Origin: Hypsibius dujardini
Taxonomy: Eukaryota > Tardigrada > Eutardigrada > Parachela > Hypsibiidae
Reading direction: 5' to 3'
NCBI GenBank assembly: GCA_001579985.1
Contig: LRSR01007124.1
Coordinates: 1 to 24,732 of the forward strand
DNA length: 24,732 nucleotides
Under the pieces are notes generated by a model. That model saw nothing but the letters and a program-made list of their open reading frames with translations. It did no database searches and was not told the DNA's origin. Below are positions 1 through 10,310 of the stretch, in pieces. Position 1 is the stretch's first letter. Every line of letters begins with the position of its first letter. The translations under genes were made by a program, and so were the position numbers.

Positions 1-586
1 GTCAAACCATTTCCTTATCGACGTAAACAGCCTAATCAGAGAGCTAATTAATGCAGTTGAGATTAAAGGATTCCTGCAAGGCTTAGAAAAGGTACGGTCG
101 ACGGGCCGAACCGTGCGGCATGAAATCATGCGGAATCTTTTAGCTTCGCTTGATTGATTGATTTGTGATTGGATTAATTGGTTGTTCTCAACAGTGTGTC
201 GGCATTTGTTCTAGCCGCTGTCCTCACCAATCTAATTTCTGAATCTTCTACGAAGTGCAGCAACCGATTGTGGGTGAAGTGTCTCTTGTCTCATCCAGTA
301 ACGAAATTTTGTTTATCTGCATTTAAGTCCATTTGAAGCAACTCAATATGCGGCTGCAGTAGTACGAGAAGTGTACAGAATAGTACATCTCGTACTGAGA
401 AGTGTCTTCTAAAAGAAATTCCTCTTCTCGGATTCATGCAAGCAGGTCCGTGATTTACCTATGATCTAACTACTTATGTTGAGGGATTCAAAAGCAGTCG
501 CTTGGTGCAGAGTAAATTACCGAGTGCGAAGACTTGGAGTGTCCCTCACCAGAGGCCCAAATCGCTTCCCTGCCATTTCACCCTTT
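1..586. other. Intergenic DNA, no gene recognised
   Basis: No conserved protein or RNA gene was recognised in either strand. Visible structure is limited to a TTGATTGATT-type motif near 150-178, which recurs through the window, and a short imperfect hairpin at 361-395 with arms AGTACGAG and CTCGTACT. Short open frames from about 476 run into the downstream repeat and look accidental. Confidence 0.6.
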
Positions 587-930
587 CCACGTTATCCGGC
601 CATCCGTCAGTCTGTCCGTTGTCGATCCGTTTGTTGTCGGTTTGTCCGTTCTTTATCCGTCAGTTGACTATCCGTCCGCTGTCGGACAGATGATCGAACA
701 ACGGGCAACGGCTGAACGGAGAACGGACAGACGGACGGACAACGCACGGACGGACAACGGACGGACAAACAGCTGACGGACAGACAGCCGAACGGACTGC
801 ATGGGCTGAACGGATAGCGGCTGAACGGAGAACGAACAGACGGGCGGACGGCGGACGGACGGATGGACGGACGGACGGACAACGGACGGACAAACAGCCG
901 ACGGACAGGCGGCCGAACGGACTGCATGGG
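587..930. repeat. Degenerate CGGA/TCCG tetranucleotide repeat with opposed arms
   Basis: About 590-690 is dominated by TCCG-type units (CCGTCAGTCTGTCCGTTGTC). About 700-915 is dominated by the complementary units (ACGGACGGACAACGGACGG). The two halves are therefore imperfect reverse complements of each other. Open frames across this block on both strands are a by-product of the lack of stop codons in the unit. Confidence 0.8.
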
Positions 931-1276
931 AGGCGTAAAATAGCTATAGCGCTATTTTGCCCTAGTGATTTATTCAGAGAGAGAGGTAAAATAGCCATGG
1001 ATCTATTGGGCTCCAGGGAGTGGTAAAATAGCGGTAGCCTAAATAAAAAGTAAGAGATACAGAGTTGGTGAAATTCGTGCTAAACCAGTATGCCTATGCA
1101 GTAGCTATTATCAAATGGCCCAGGCCCCGTGTTGTATGGAGCTAGGAAACGATCTGTGATGATTCTGATGGAGCTTTTCATTTTAATTGACACACCAGTA
1201 CTCCTACTGCCTGCATCGTTACTATTCTGTATAAATAGAACAATAGAAAACACTAAACCAGCTAACAGTTGACTCT
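916..1276. other. Intergenic DNA with three TAAAATAGC copies
   Basis: The nonamer TAAAATAGC occurs at 936-944, 987-995 and 1024-1032. The first copy forms a small hairpin with the facing GCGCTATTTT (about 937-958). No gene was recognised. Confidence 0.5.
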
Positions 1277-1388
1277 GTTTCAGCTGACGTCGCTCTTGAT
1301 TGCTTGATTTAACTGCCAGCAACTGTTTCAGCTGACGTCGCTCTTGATTGCTTGATTTAACTGCCAGCAACTGTTTCAGCTGTTTCAG
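1277..1388. repeat. 48-bp tandem duplication
   Basis: A 48-bp unit beginning GTTTCAGCTGACGTCGCTC is present at 1277-1324 and 1325-1372, with the start of a third copy (GTTTCAGC) at 1373. The two copies appear identical, so the duplication is probably recent. It lies about 270 bp upstream of the TXNDC15 start codon, in likely promoter or 5' leader DNA. Confidence 0.85.
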
Positions 1389-1661
1389 ACTTTCAGTTTT
1401 CGGAGCCGTCAGCGGTTTTTATTTCTTCATGTGCTTACCGTAACTCAACGTTATAGGACCTAAAATTGTTTACTGCTGCGGTATTTTCCCCCGAATCATC
1501 TTCCTAATATAATAATTGAAACGGGAAGACATTCGGCGATTTGATTATAGCATTGCATACTTTGCGTTCATTGGAATCTCTTCACTCTCAATCACATTGA
1601 CAGAATCTTCTACTCGGACGGACAATCACTCCAAATAAATCCATCTCCATTCTATGGCAGG
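1389..1661 (+). promoter_or_regulatory. Presumed TXNDC15 promoter / 5' leader
   Basis: This stretch lies directly upstream of the first TXNDC15 coding exon. No clear TATA box was seen. The only nearer ATG (1655) is followed after two codons by TGA, so 1662 is the first productive start. Assignment as promoter or leader rests on position only. Confidence 0.35.
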
Positions 1662-2857
1662 ATGAATTTCCTTGAGTGGTTGGCCCTGCATCGCTTTCAT
1701 CTTTTTCTTGTCTGCGGTAAGTGGGTTTGATCATGTGTGAGGTTAGGTTTCGCGTTGGACTGCACTCACATTGTCACATCGTTTGGGTGTGTGGCAGATC
1801 GGTTGATTGCGTATTCCAACGCGTTGCTGTAAAGTGTAAACAATTGAAATTATTCGAAGCTGAAAAGCAGTCTATGCCCAACTGCTTCGTTATCTGGTAT
1901 TGTTTTAACTCGTTTTGCCCAGCCAGATGTTTAGCCTATTTCATCTCGATTGAAATGGGTTTTCGTGGTGATTTTCCTGAGCTTGTTGGTCAGGAGGGTG
2001 TTCTCAATGATCTTCGGTTCGGCAGTTTGATTGATTCATTGATTGACAAGACATTTGTGGCCTTGTAGTTTTTAGTAGGGGATTTTTGGTTTATTTTTTC
2101 TTACTTGGTAATAGTATTCAAAGAGAGATAAGTTTGCATTAAATTGACCATTATTTTATCGTTTAAGTTCATTTTCTTTTCAGCGGTGGCCTGTGACTGT
2201 TATTATATTTTCAATATGCAACGATTTATTGATGAATTGAATCGCCCGGGTTACGCGTTGATTGATTGATTTGTAGGGGATTGGTTGATTACGATCCGAA
2301 GAACCGAGTGTCTTGCCTAAACCTGTTCCTAATTTCAGGGTTTCTGATCAGCCTTGTAGCGGTCCTAGGGTATCTACGGACGGACAACTTTTTCTCTTCA
2401 TCGAGAAAGAACCACACGAATTCTCTTCTCAGCTTAGACCTGTCGACCGAGGCCGGTGTGGACACATCTAGTCTTTCAACTGCTGGTCATGTACAGTCGT
2501 TTCCGCCAATTCTTGATGCCCTGCAGGAGTTGAATAAGTTCAACTCCAGCAATTCGGATATGTGCTCGTTAGACGAAGGGAAGAATGCTGCCGATGAAAG
2601 GGGCTGGACATTGAATCTTGGGACTAACCGGACGCAAGACGGACGACAAGACCGCCGGCCGATTTTTGAGACAGAGAATTTCAAACGCTGGGCGGCTTCA
2701 TTTTTCCCGTATCCCACTCCACTCTTATCGGAGAAGGAGATTTTACTGGAGAAGGTGGTCGGTTTGCGGCAATATGATGTTTGCTATCCACAGGCGGATG
2801 AACTTGATTTTGCTGCCGGTAAGGAGAGGAGACGTGATGTCCAACTTTATCTGTATT

Positions 2858-2895
<38 letters not shown>

Positions 2896-4196
2896 TCTGT
2901 CTGACTGTTTGTTTGTCTGTCGGTTTGTTTGTCTGCCTGCCTGCCTGTCTGTATGTCTGTCTGTCTGTCTGTTTGTCTCTCTGTCTGTCTCTCCGTCTGT
3001 CTTTGTGTCTGAATGTCTGAATGTTTATCTGTATGTCTGCCTGCCTGCGTAGCCATTCTGTCTCAATGTTTTGCCGCTTTTTGTTTGCGTGTCTGTTTGC
3101 TCTTTCCACTTTCATTCTCTCTCTCTGTGAGTTTGTCTGTCAGCTCATCTGTCTGGCCACTCTTTAAGAAGCATTTGACTGTTTCATCTCCGTGCGTCCA
3201 TTGCCTGTTGATTGGATTATGGATTCGTGTTTTGTAGGTTGGCAGGAGAGGACAATTTTATACCTGTACAGCTCCAACAAAACCCGAGCCGATTGTATGC
3301 CCTTCGTGCATCCCGGAGACCCTAAGCTATACATCATTCAGGGATCCGCATTGAACGACATTCTGAACGCCAGCGCCGGAGAACAACTATGCACGGTTGT
3401 CTTTTTCTTCTCCGGCTCCTGTCCTTACTCGCGACGCGCCGCGCCGTTCATGCAAGCGGCAGCCATGTATTTCCCTGACCTTCACTTCGTCGGGATCAAC
3501 ACCGACAAATATCCGGGGTAGGTTTGATCATTCACTCTTCTTACGGTTCGGTCTTAGCCATACGCTAGTACTAATTCTCTTATTGCAGCATTGCTGGTCA
3601 TTATGGAATTATGGGAGTGCCGGTTCTGGTCCTCTTCCAGGAGAAAAAGTTTCTAACTGGATGGACCATTCCTTTTCCGGATGCTCGGGATACGATTCGC
3701 GCTTTCATCATGGCATATTCCGGTGTGTTTGATGCGGCCTGATAGACTTGCCCAAAGCCTCGATGCACATGACGAGACGCGATCCTGGTCATTAGCCAGG
3801 ATCACGAAGTGGCCATTATCTACAGACCACAGACAGACCTAGACCAATGCCTGTCTGACACGTAGCGGAAGATTCTAGCAAACAGACCGACTGAAGTGCT
3901 TCTGATTTCATGTTTTAGACGTCAAATACGTCACCGATCTGCTGAACGTCACCGAGGCCACCGCAGAAATCCTGACGCATTTCAACCTGCAAAAGAAGGG
4001 CGACTTGCTGTACATGCTGTCCTACCTCATTCTACTCACGGCGTGCGTGCTCTTCTTCTGGAAGAACTACCTCTTGGACGCGATCAAACGAAGTCTGGAT
4101 CGGGCGGGGTTGAACGACGACATACTAGTGATGGGCCTGCAGCAGCCGCAGTTGCCGATGGATCCACAGATTCCGATCCCTGTTCTCGAAATATAG
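1662..4196 (+). CDS. TXNDC15: Thioredoxin domain-containing protein 15-like membrane protein
   Basis: Five exons: 1662-1716, 2339-2818, 3238-3517, 3589-3722, 3919-4196. All have GT-AG junctions and join in frame to 408 aa. The first exon encodes MNFLEWLALHRFHLFLVC, which continues into a hydrophobic stretch (about residues 11-31), a signal peptide or signal anchor. A low-complexity, N-glycosylation-rich region follows, then a thioredoxin fold with the active-site-like motif SCPYS (Cys240, Ser243) and the cis-proline motif GVPV (Pro283). A second membrane segment lies at about 345-364, followed by a short tail ending PVLEI. Order and fold match TXNDC15, a transmembrane protein linked to cilium function in vertebrates. 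The second CxxC cysteine is Ser, so classical dithiol oxidoreductase activity is unlikely. Start chosen because exon 1 has a clean GTAAGT donor and matches the phase of the CTAATTTCAG acceptor at 2338. Intron 2 is mostly TCTG repeat. Confidence 0.88.
2858..3049. repeat. TCTG/TCTA/CTGC microsatellite in TXNDC15 intron 2
   Basis: A long, impure run of TCTG units with internal TCTA and CTGC blocks fills the middle of intron 2 (2819-3237). Open frames across it on both strands are repeat translation (SVCLSVCLS and relatives) and are not genes. Confidence 0.92.
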
Positions 4197-4302
4197 TCTG
4201 GGTTTTATCCTGTGATATGTAGATGATCCGTTAAGGTTCATATTGTGTTCATGTTTTGAAGAGGCGATCAACCCGTCAGTTTGTTTCGTATAAACCGTAA
4301 TA

Positions 4303-4308
4303 ATTAAA
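4303..4308 (+). terminator. Poly(A) signal ATTAAA of TXNDC15
   Basis: ATTAAA lies 107 nt after the TXNDC15 stop codon. It is the best poly(A) signal before the opposing SSRP1 transcript and would give a 3' UTR of roughly 120-140 nt. Confidence 0.55.
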
Positions 4309-4336
4309 GCACGTAAATCTGTGGCAGCGGTCAATG

Positions 4337-4342
4337 TTTATT
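4337..4342 (-). terminator. Poly(A) signal AATAAA of SSRP1
   Basis: TTTATT on the + strand reads AATAAA on the - strand, about 260 nt downstream of the SSRP1 stop at 4603-4605. Cleavage would fall near 4315-4325, almost touching the TXNDC15 3' end. Confidence 0.55.
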
Positions 4343-4602
4343 CAGGGCACATCTTGCTGGGCTGAAACTGATCGACATTTCGATGTCGATCCCATTTGCG
4401 GTAAGTCCATCAAAGATACTGCAGTTGCTCATCCAACCGTTCCAGTCAGCAGCGACAGAGTGGAAAACAAGGTTCTCAAGTGCAAACTTTGGGATAAATG
4501 AGATAATCGATACAGGAAAAAAAGCTTCCACGCAAGACGCAAAAAGAGTTTCCAAAATCAGTTCCGAATGAAAATATCGAGCCTTGCAATAAACAAAAGT
4601 TG

Positions 4603-5744
4603 CTAATCCGAAAGTTCCACTTCAGATTCCTCTGAGGATTTTGCTCGCTGCAACGAAAATTCGTTAATCAAAAGTTCTCGTGCAATCAAGCAATCAAGCA
4701 ATCACATTTAAAAAGCCACGAAAGATTCATTACCTTTTTGCTTCTTGCCGCCTTGTCGTCATCCGAAGAAGAAGTGTCGTCATCGGTCGCAACAAACTCG
4801 TCACTCTTGACCATCTTGTTGGGACTGGACGTCGATGACGACGGCTTGCTGCTCTTTTTCGAGGCCTGGCTGGACTTTTTCGATTGCTTGCTTGACGAGG
4901 CACCCTCATCGTCCTCGTCGTTGTCCTCGTCGCGTCGCTTCTTCTCATACTCGCGCATTTTGATATCATATTCCTTCTTGGCCTCGGCAGCCTTGTCGTC
5001 CCACTTCTACAAGGACCAAAAAAAACCCGAACAAATTAAAACGACAGCAAACAATGTCGATGCATCAGCAGTCTGTCTTAGATCCGTGCCTTGTGATCCG
5101 TAACTTGCTTCCAAAGTTCACCGGCCTTCTTCGAAATATCCACCACAGAGATACCCGGGAAGTCGGCCTTGATCTTATCCCGAGCTTCGTTGAGCCATAT
5201 CATATATGCGCTCAGCGGTCGTTTCGGCATGTTCGGATCCTTGTCCTTCTTCCCCTCCTGAAAATCGGATAATTACTAGTAGCCCTCAAAAACCAAACTC
5301 AACCATAAACCAAAATTACCTTCTTCCTCTTCTTTTTCCGTTCCCCGTCGCCTACTTCATCGTCGTAGCGATTGGCTTTCTTTTTCTTCTTCTCTTTCTC
5401 TTTTTTCGGCTTGCTCTCTCCATCCTCGTCTTCCTCACTGGAGCCGCCGGCATCACTGTCAAACTCCTCCGCCACATCGCTGTTGTCTTCTTGCGGCTTG
5501 AAATCCTCATCTACAACGAGAAGATATCATGATTTCCCACTTCGAACAAAAAAATGACAAGCTTCGAAGATTTGCGTACCGTCTTCTTCGTCGTCCCCGT
5601 CGTCGCGTGCCCTCCCTTCATTTTTGACTTTCTGCATATAGGCATCATGCTCTTCGTCCTCGTCGCTGTCAAGCACCATATCAATCTTTCGCGATGCTCC
5701 TTCCTGAAACGCAAGCGCAAAACAAAGATGTCTACTTCCAGTAC

Positions 5745-5788
<44 letters not shown>

Positions 5789-7679
5789 GGCCTGTGTGTC
5801 TGCGTGTCTGTCTGTCTGTGTGTGTGTCTGTGTATTCTCACACGAGGTACGAGGATTCGATAATTAAAGTGGCCAGCAATGCAACTTACATCTTTGTCCC
5901 CACGATTCTTGACCCGAAGTCCCTTCTCCGTTACGTAGTCAAAGAGCTTCGAATACTCTTCCCTATAAAAAACAAAATACCGCAAAATGAATAGTGGTGA
6001 CACGACGGAAGTTACACGTTAATTTAACATGGCATGAATGGATCAGGTAGGAAGTTGAAATCATTTAATTCTGTCATCGTGAGCTGAGAGTTAGCATCAT
6101 CTCCACGCCGCAAAGGGGGGAAGACTTTCCAGGAAACACTGCACTTACTTTCCAAGACCGTTGAATGTGTGAGTCTGGCCGTTTTTGGTTTCCAGTTCAA
6201 AATCGAACGACCGGGTATTGCCACCGCTTCGAGCAAAGTTGACGGCAGAGATCTCGTCGAACCGGACGTGAATCGCGGGCTTATGGACGAAAACGAAGCC
6301 GCGGTCCAGAGGGTACAGGAATCCAACCGCTGCGAAAAACAATTGATTGTTTAGCAATAAAATCCCTGCCGCAGACTCCAAATACATACCGGCTTTGTAG
6401 GAACATGAGAGGCTGCTGCCGGTGGTGCCTTTGAATGCTCCGGGAACTGTGATTTTGCGGTTGACCAGCCCTTTCAACACGCGTCCGAGCACTTCGTAGG
6501 TTTGACCGGACAAATGCTTTTCCAATCGCCCATCGTACTTCTCCTTCAATTCCTTTCTGCAAAAGCCAAAACGGAGTGCTCGTCAGTTAAGTGGCCACCA
6601 AAAAAAAACGCCGAATCAACGACCAAACGTACTCGGGAATTTCCAAATCGACTTCGATGGAGTCCTCCTCCTTTTTGAAGTTCAAAATGAGGAAGGGATA
6701 TCGGGTCTGGCCTTGCTTGATCGGCGGATCCAAACTTAGCTGCAAAAAATAATACACATAAAACCCCTGACATCGATTTTTTTTAATGATCGAGCTCCCA
6801 ATTTACCACAAAGAACATCTGTCGGCTATCCGGATGGGGCAGAATAAAGATGCGAAGAATGGAGCTGTACGTGATCTTGTAGTCGAACGTCTTCCCGTGA
6901 AGCTGGAGGAAAGTGGGGTACACCTTGAGTTCATAACGACCTCTGGGGGTAAGGGACGGCACTTCATGGAGGGACATGAGCGCTTCGCCGGTGGCTTGGA
7001 CAATATCGGCCTTATCCAAGACGTTTTGGTGAAATGACTGAAACAATTGAAATTTCCGGTGACTGGAGAACCTTGGCAGGTATTTGAGGACCTTGGCAGG
7101 TATTTGAGGACCTTGACAGGTATTTCACTGGAGAACCTTGACAGGTATTTCAGACACGTTGAGCCGGCGCGAAAATCAAATCAGCAATTCATATTCCCCC
7201 AAGCCCCGATTTTCCATGCAGCAGGACCAATGAAATATGGAAACATGCCAACTTACCTCCAAGGGATCGCCTTCAGCTCCCTCCTGTGGAATATAGAAGC
7301 GCATCTCCATGAGCGCGACAGAGGCATCTTCGTGGGCATGGAACTCCAGCACTGCTTCATTTTTGCCGGTTGTGCATTGCGACACGTAGTTTAACGGCAA
7401 ATGAAAGCCAACCTGGCGCTCGACGTTGAACTCCAACACTTTGCCTGGAATATAACAGTCGCATGACTGCGGGACATTTCAAGAGTTGGTGATGGGCTTA
7501 GAAAGAGGACCCGTATGAAGGCAAACGACGAGGAGCCCCGAAAGATTCAACTGCACGAGACAACTCCACGTGGTTGCGCAAATAAAGTCAGTGCAGTCAG
7601 TGAACGAGGAAAGAATCGCCAAAGCCCCGGGGGCACACGGTATCGCAAATTCACCCAGCTGAGCGAGCGCAAGCCCTAG

Positions 7680-7751
<72 letters not shown>

Positions 7752-9020
7752 ACTGACTGAGTGAGTGTGAGAGTGCGTTTTAGAGAGGTGGTGACGTCAC
7801 CTCCATATCCTACCACACATCAATTGAACTGTTTCGCTATTCGCCAGTCGGCTGTAAACTACGCCCTCAGTAAGGCTCGCTCACTACTACAGTACAATGT
7901 AAAAATTAATTTTACCGGCCAGTAGAGCAACAATTCAAATGAATCATGCAGGTTTGGAGCAAAACTTGAACCAATAATGCATCCAGTCCAATAAAACAAA
8001 ATAACGTCATCACTCAATCATTCAATCTATGGAACGAACGGGACGAATCAGAAAGCGTTCAACGCCGATTAATTCAACAATGAGCCTGAACCAAGTGACG
8101 ACTATCAATAAAGCAATCGAGAAGTGCTGTCTCGATGAATAAACATGCCAATCAAACAATCGACCAATCAACCACAAAGTATCCGGCTATCTTTGTCGCG
8201 ATGAATAAACATCCCGATCGAACAATCAACTGATCAACTATGGCGTATACAGCTATCCGTGTCTCGATGAACAAACATGTCAATCAAACAATCGACCAAT
8301 CAACCACAGCGTATTCGACTATCCGTGTCTCGATGAACAAACATGTCAATCGAACAATCGACCAATCAACTACAGCGTATCCGACTATCCTTGTCTCGAT
8401 GAATAAACATGCCAATCGAACAATCGACCAATCAACTTCAGCGTATCCGATTATCCTTGTCTCGATGAATAAACATGCCAATCAAACAATCAACTGATCA
8501 ACTACAGCGTATCCAGCTATCCTTGTCTCACCTCGAAACTTCACACTTCCCCAGTTCCATCCCTTCAACGACTTGTCCTCCTCTTTCAGGTCAATCTGAT
8601 AGCTATTCCTGAAGAATTTACTAATCGGCTCGAAATCCTATGACAGAAAAGAGTCACGAAGGGCAGGAGTTGGAATGACAAAGTAGAAATCACTCAACAG
8701 TCTCCTTGAAGCCCGCAAACTGATGCATGGGACCGCTTTTCAGGAAGAACTTCAAGCCAAATGCCCCCGCGATGCGGATCCAAAACACGTCCTCCCAGTC
8801 GGTAGGGGCAACAACGAGATTTTTCCCTGTGCCGGGATTCCGAAAAACTAGGCCGCGATTGTTGAAGGACAGTTTACCGGAGACCTGGGGGAAACGAAAC
8901 GCTTAACAAATGGCCGAATCATTCACATCACATGGGAAAAGCGGTATGGTGTATATAACTAACCAAACTGCCCGTGACTTCCTGCGAAGCATTAGAAAAC
9001 TCAATGCTATCGAGATTCAT
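4603..9020 (-). CDS. SSRP1: FACT complex subunit SSRP1 (HMG-box histone chaperone)
   Basis: Fourteen exons in transcript order: 8964-9020, 8699-8884, 8532-8637, 7257-7444, 6807-7037, 6633-6739, 6390-6556, 6149-6329, 5890-5962, 5580-5703, 5320-5510, 5090-5257, 4734-5006, 4603-4647. They total 698 aa, close to animal SSRP1 (about 700-725). With SPT16 it forms FACT, which disassembles and rebuilds H2A-H2B on nucleosomes during transcription and replication. Domains: N-terminal SPT16-dimerisation domain (about 1-110; GLVFRNPGTGKN, KGWNWGSVKF); tandem PH-like middle domain (about 180-430; LSLDPPIKQGQTRYPFLIL, LVNRKITVPG, RGFVFVHKPAIHVRFDEIS); acidic segment (about 440-505; DSDEDEEHD, SSEEDEDGE); basic linker; HMG box (about 544-613; PNMPKRPLSAYMIWLNEAR); Ser/Lys/Asp-rich tail ending EVELSD. 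The HMG box is fully reconstituted only if intron 12 uses a GC donor (exon end 5090). The nearest GT donor (exon end 5105) removes VTDHK. Intron 3 (7445-8531) is packed with repeats. Confidence 0.95.
5744..5825. repeat. TCTG microsatellite in SSRP1 intron 9
   Basis: About ten near-perfect TCTG units, followed by degenerate TGTGTCTG units, lie in intron 9 (5704-5889), just 3' of the last middle-domain exon. The long minus-strand frame through it (THRQTDTQTHRP) is repeat translation bridging two real exons. Confidence 0.92.
7069..7156. repeat. About 20-bp minisatellite in SSRP1 intron 4
   Basis: Four variable copies of ACCTTGGCAGGTATTTGAGG and relatives (two with GACAGG and TTTCACTGG inserts) sit in intron 4 (7038-7256), between the middle-domain exons. 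Confidence 0.8.
7680..7751. repeat. (CCTG)18 microsatellite in SSRP1 intron 3
   Basis: This is a 72-bp uninterrupted CCTG run, then GACTGACTGAGTGAGTGTGAG. It is the purest microsatellite in the window. On the transcribed (-) strand the RNA reads CAGG. Confidence 0.95.
8131..8527. repeat. 66-bp minisatellite, six copies, in SSRP1 intron 3
   Basis: ATGAA(T/C)AAACATG recurs at 8135, 8201, 8267, 8333, 8399 and 8465, exactly 66 bp apart. Each unit also holds AATCGACCAATCAAC and CGTATCC(G/A)(A/G)CTATCC. Because 66 is a multiple of three, open frames run through it on both strands (period SMNKHVNRTIDQSTTAYPTI). These are not genes: they lie within an intron and show no other coding sign. Confidence 0.93.
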
Positions 9021-9551
9021 GGCGGAAATCGGAGGGTTTAGATGGCGAAGAAGGTGTAGAACGTAATGAGGGAGAAAGACATGGAAAAGAAATGAGAGCG
9101 CCAAACAAAACTTTGAAAAAGCTTACTTCAGTGCGAAGTTCCGGTTAACAAACCAATTTGACAACATTTCAGGGATTGACGTTAACCGGAACACTGTTGT
9201 TAATATTCTCGACGTTCTCGTCGTCCTTTGCATGTGCGATTGATTGGTTGATCTAGAGTATGCATAGTGAGTAGGACTGAGTCCGACTCCACATCGGAAA
9301 ATACGAGGCGTGGGTAAGGACCGAGAAAGACAAACCATGGGCCGTGTTAAGCTTCTAAGTTCCTGCCTGGCCATGCGCATCAGATGTTTGTTGTAAGCAG
9401 CTTACGAGCCGAGAGGCCCAGCTGAATGGGCTGATCGGCCCACAACCACTCCGGCTGATCTGTTCTTTACTAATGTTTCACATTTTAAACTGATTATTAA
9501 GTTTGTCCGGTCCTGAAATCGTTTATCTGGTTGTCATTCTTCTGATCCATT
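9021..9551. promoter_or_regulatory. Shared upstream region between SSRP1 (-) and CLYBL (+)
   Basis: This is a 531-bp head-to-head spacer between the two start codons. It must contain both 5' leaders and probably a bidirectional promoter. No TATA box, known operator or conserved RNA was recognised. A minus-strand open frame at 9123-9380 has no recognisable product. Confidence 0.45.
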
Positions 9552-10267
9552 ATGAAGTTACTATTTCGGTTTCCACTAGCGTTCTTGCATAGAGCAAAGC
9601 TTTCTTTTGGTCCGGTCATTCGTCGTCCCTTCTCTGTCGGTCCAAAAGGGGGCAATTGCCATACTTCGCCGGTCTCTTCACAGAATGCATCTGATCAGCA
9701 ACGGTAAACTACTATATAAAGCGTTCCCTTGCGAGTGTGCGTATTTTGCGCAGATTCACAGACGTAACAGCAGTTGCAAGCTTTCGGGTTGACTGATTTG
9801 GATGAATTAATCTATTGATTTCTTGATTGAAAAATATCCTGCTGGGTAGTAACCGTACGTCCATTCAATCAACCAATTCAATCAACCAATCAAGTTAACC
9901 AACCCGAGGTCGGAGCGCAAAGACTCTCAGCCTCTGCTGCTATTAAAAAAATGTTTGTAAATTCTGATTCTAGCTGCTTGCCTCATATACCGCGGCGAGC
10001 TGTCATGTACATCCCGGGGGATGACGTCAAGAAAATTGCAAAGATCCCTACTCTTAACGTTGATTGTCCGGTGCTGGAATGTGAAGACGGCGTCGCAGTT
10101 GCTCGAAAAGTTAGTACGTGGTTGTACATGAATTTTACTGCGTTGTTACTGTACACTCATTCCCCTAGTTATTGTATCCCCATTGAGACCTTGCGTTATG
10201 TCCCAAATTCATTCAAACCATCAGACATGCAGACAGGCAGACAGACAGACAGACAGACAGACAGAGC

Positions 10268-10310
<43 letters not shown>

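Noticed and set aside
2266-2904. A 212-residue frame as the TXNDC15 5' coding region
   Set aside because: It opens with TTG, not ATG, and ends in TCTG repeat. The real exon starts at 2339 after CTAATTTCAG and joins in phase to an upstream exon that begins with ATG at 1662.
2618-3237. Cys/Leu/Ser-rich proteins on both strands (SVCLSVCLS, RQTDRQTDRQ)
   Set aside because: They are translations of the TCTG microsatellite in TXNDC15 intron 2. The same reasoning rejects frames at 5527-6003, 10213-10334 and 21260-21450.
8240-8497. An 85-residue repeat protein (SMNKHVNRTIDQST) and its antisense partner
   Set aside because: It is a 66-bp minisatellite within an SSRP1 intron, with no start context, codon bias or homology that I can recognise.
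8131-8527. CRISPR array
   Set aside because: The whole 66-bp unit is conserved, with no unique spacers, and the DNA is clearly eukaryotic. The same applies to the 20-bp arrays at 18601-18720 and 23423-23695.
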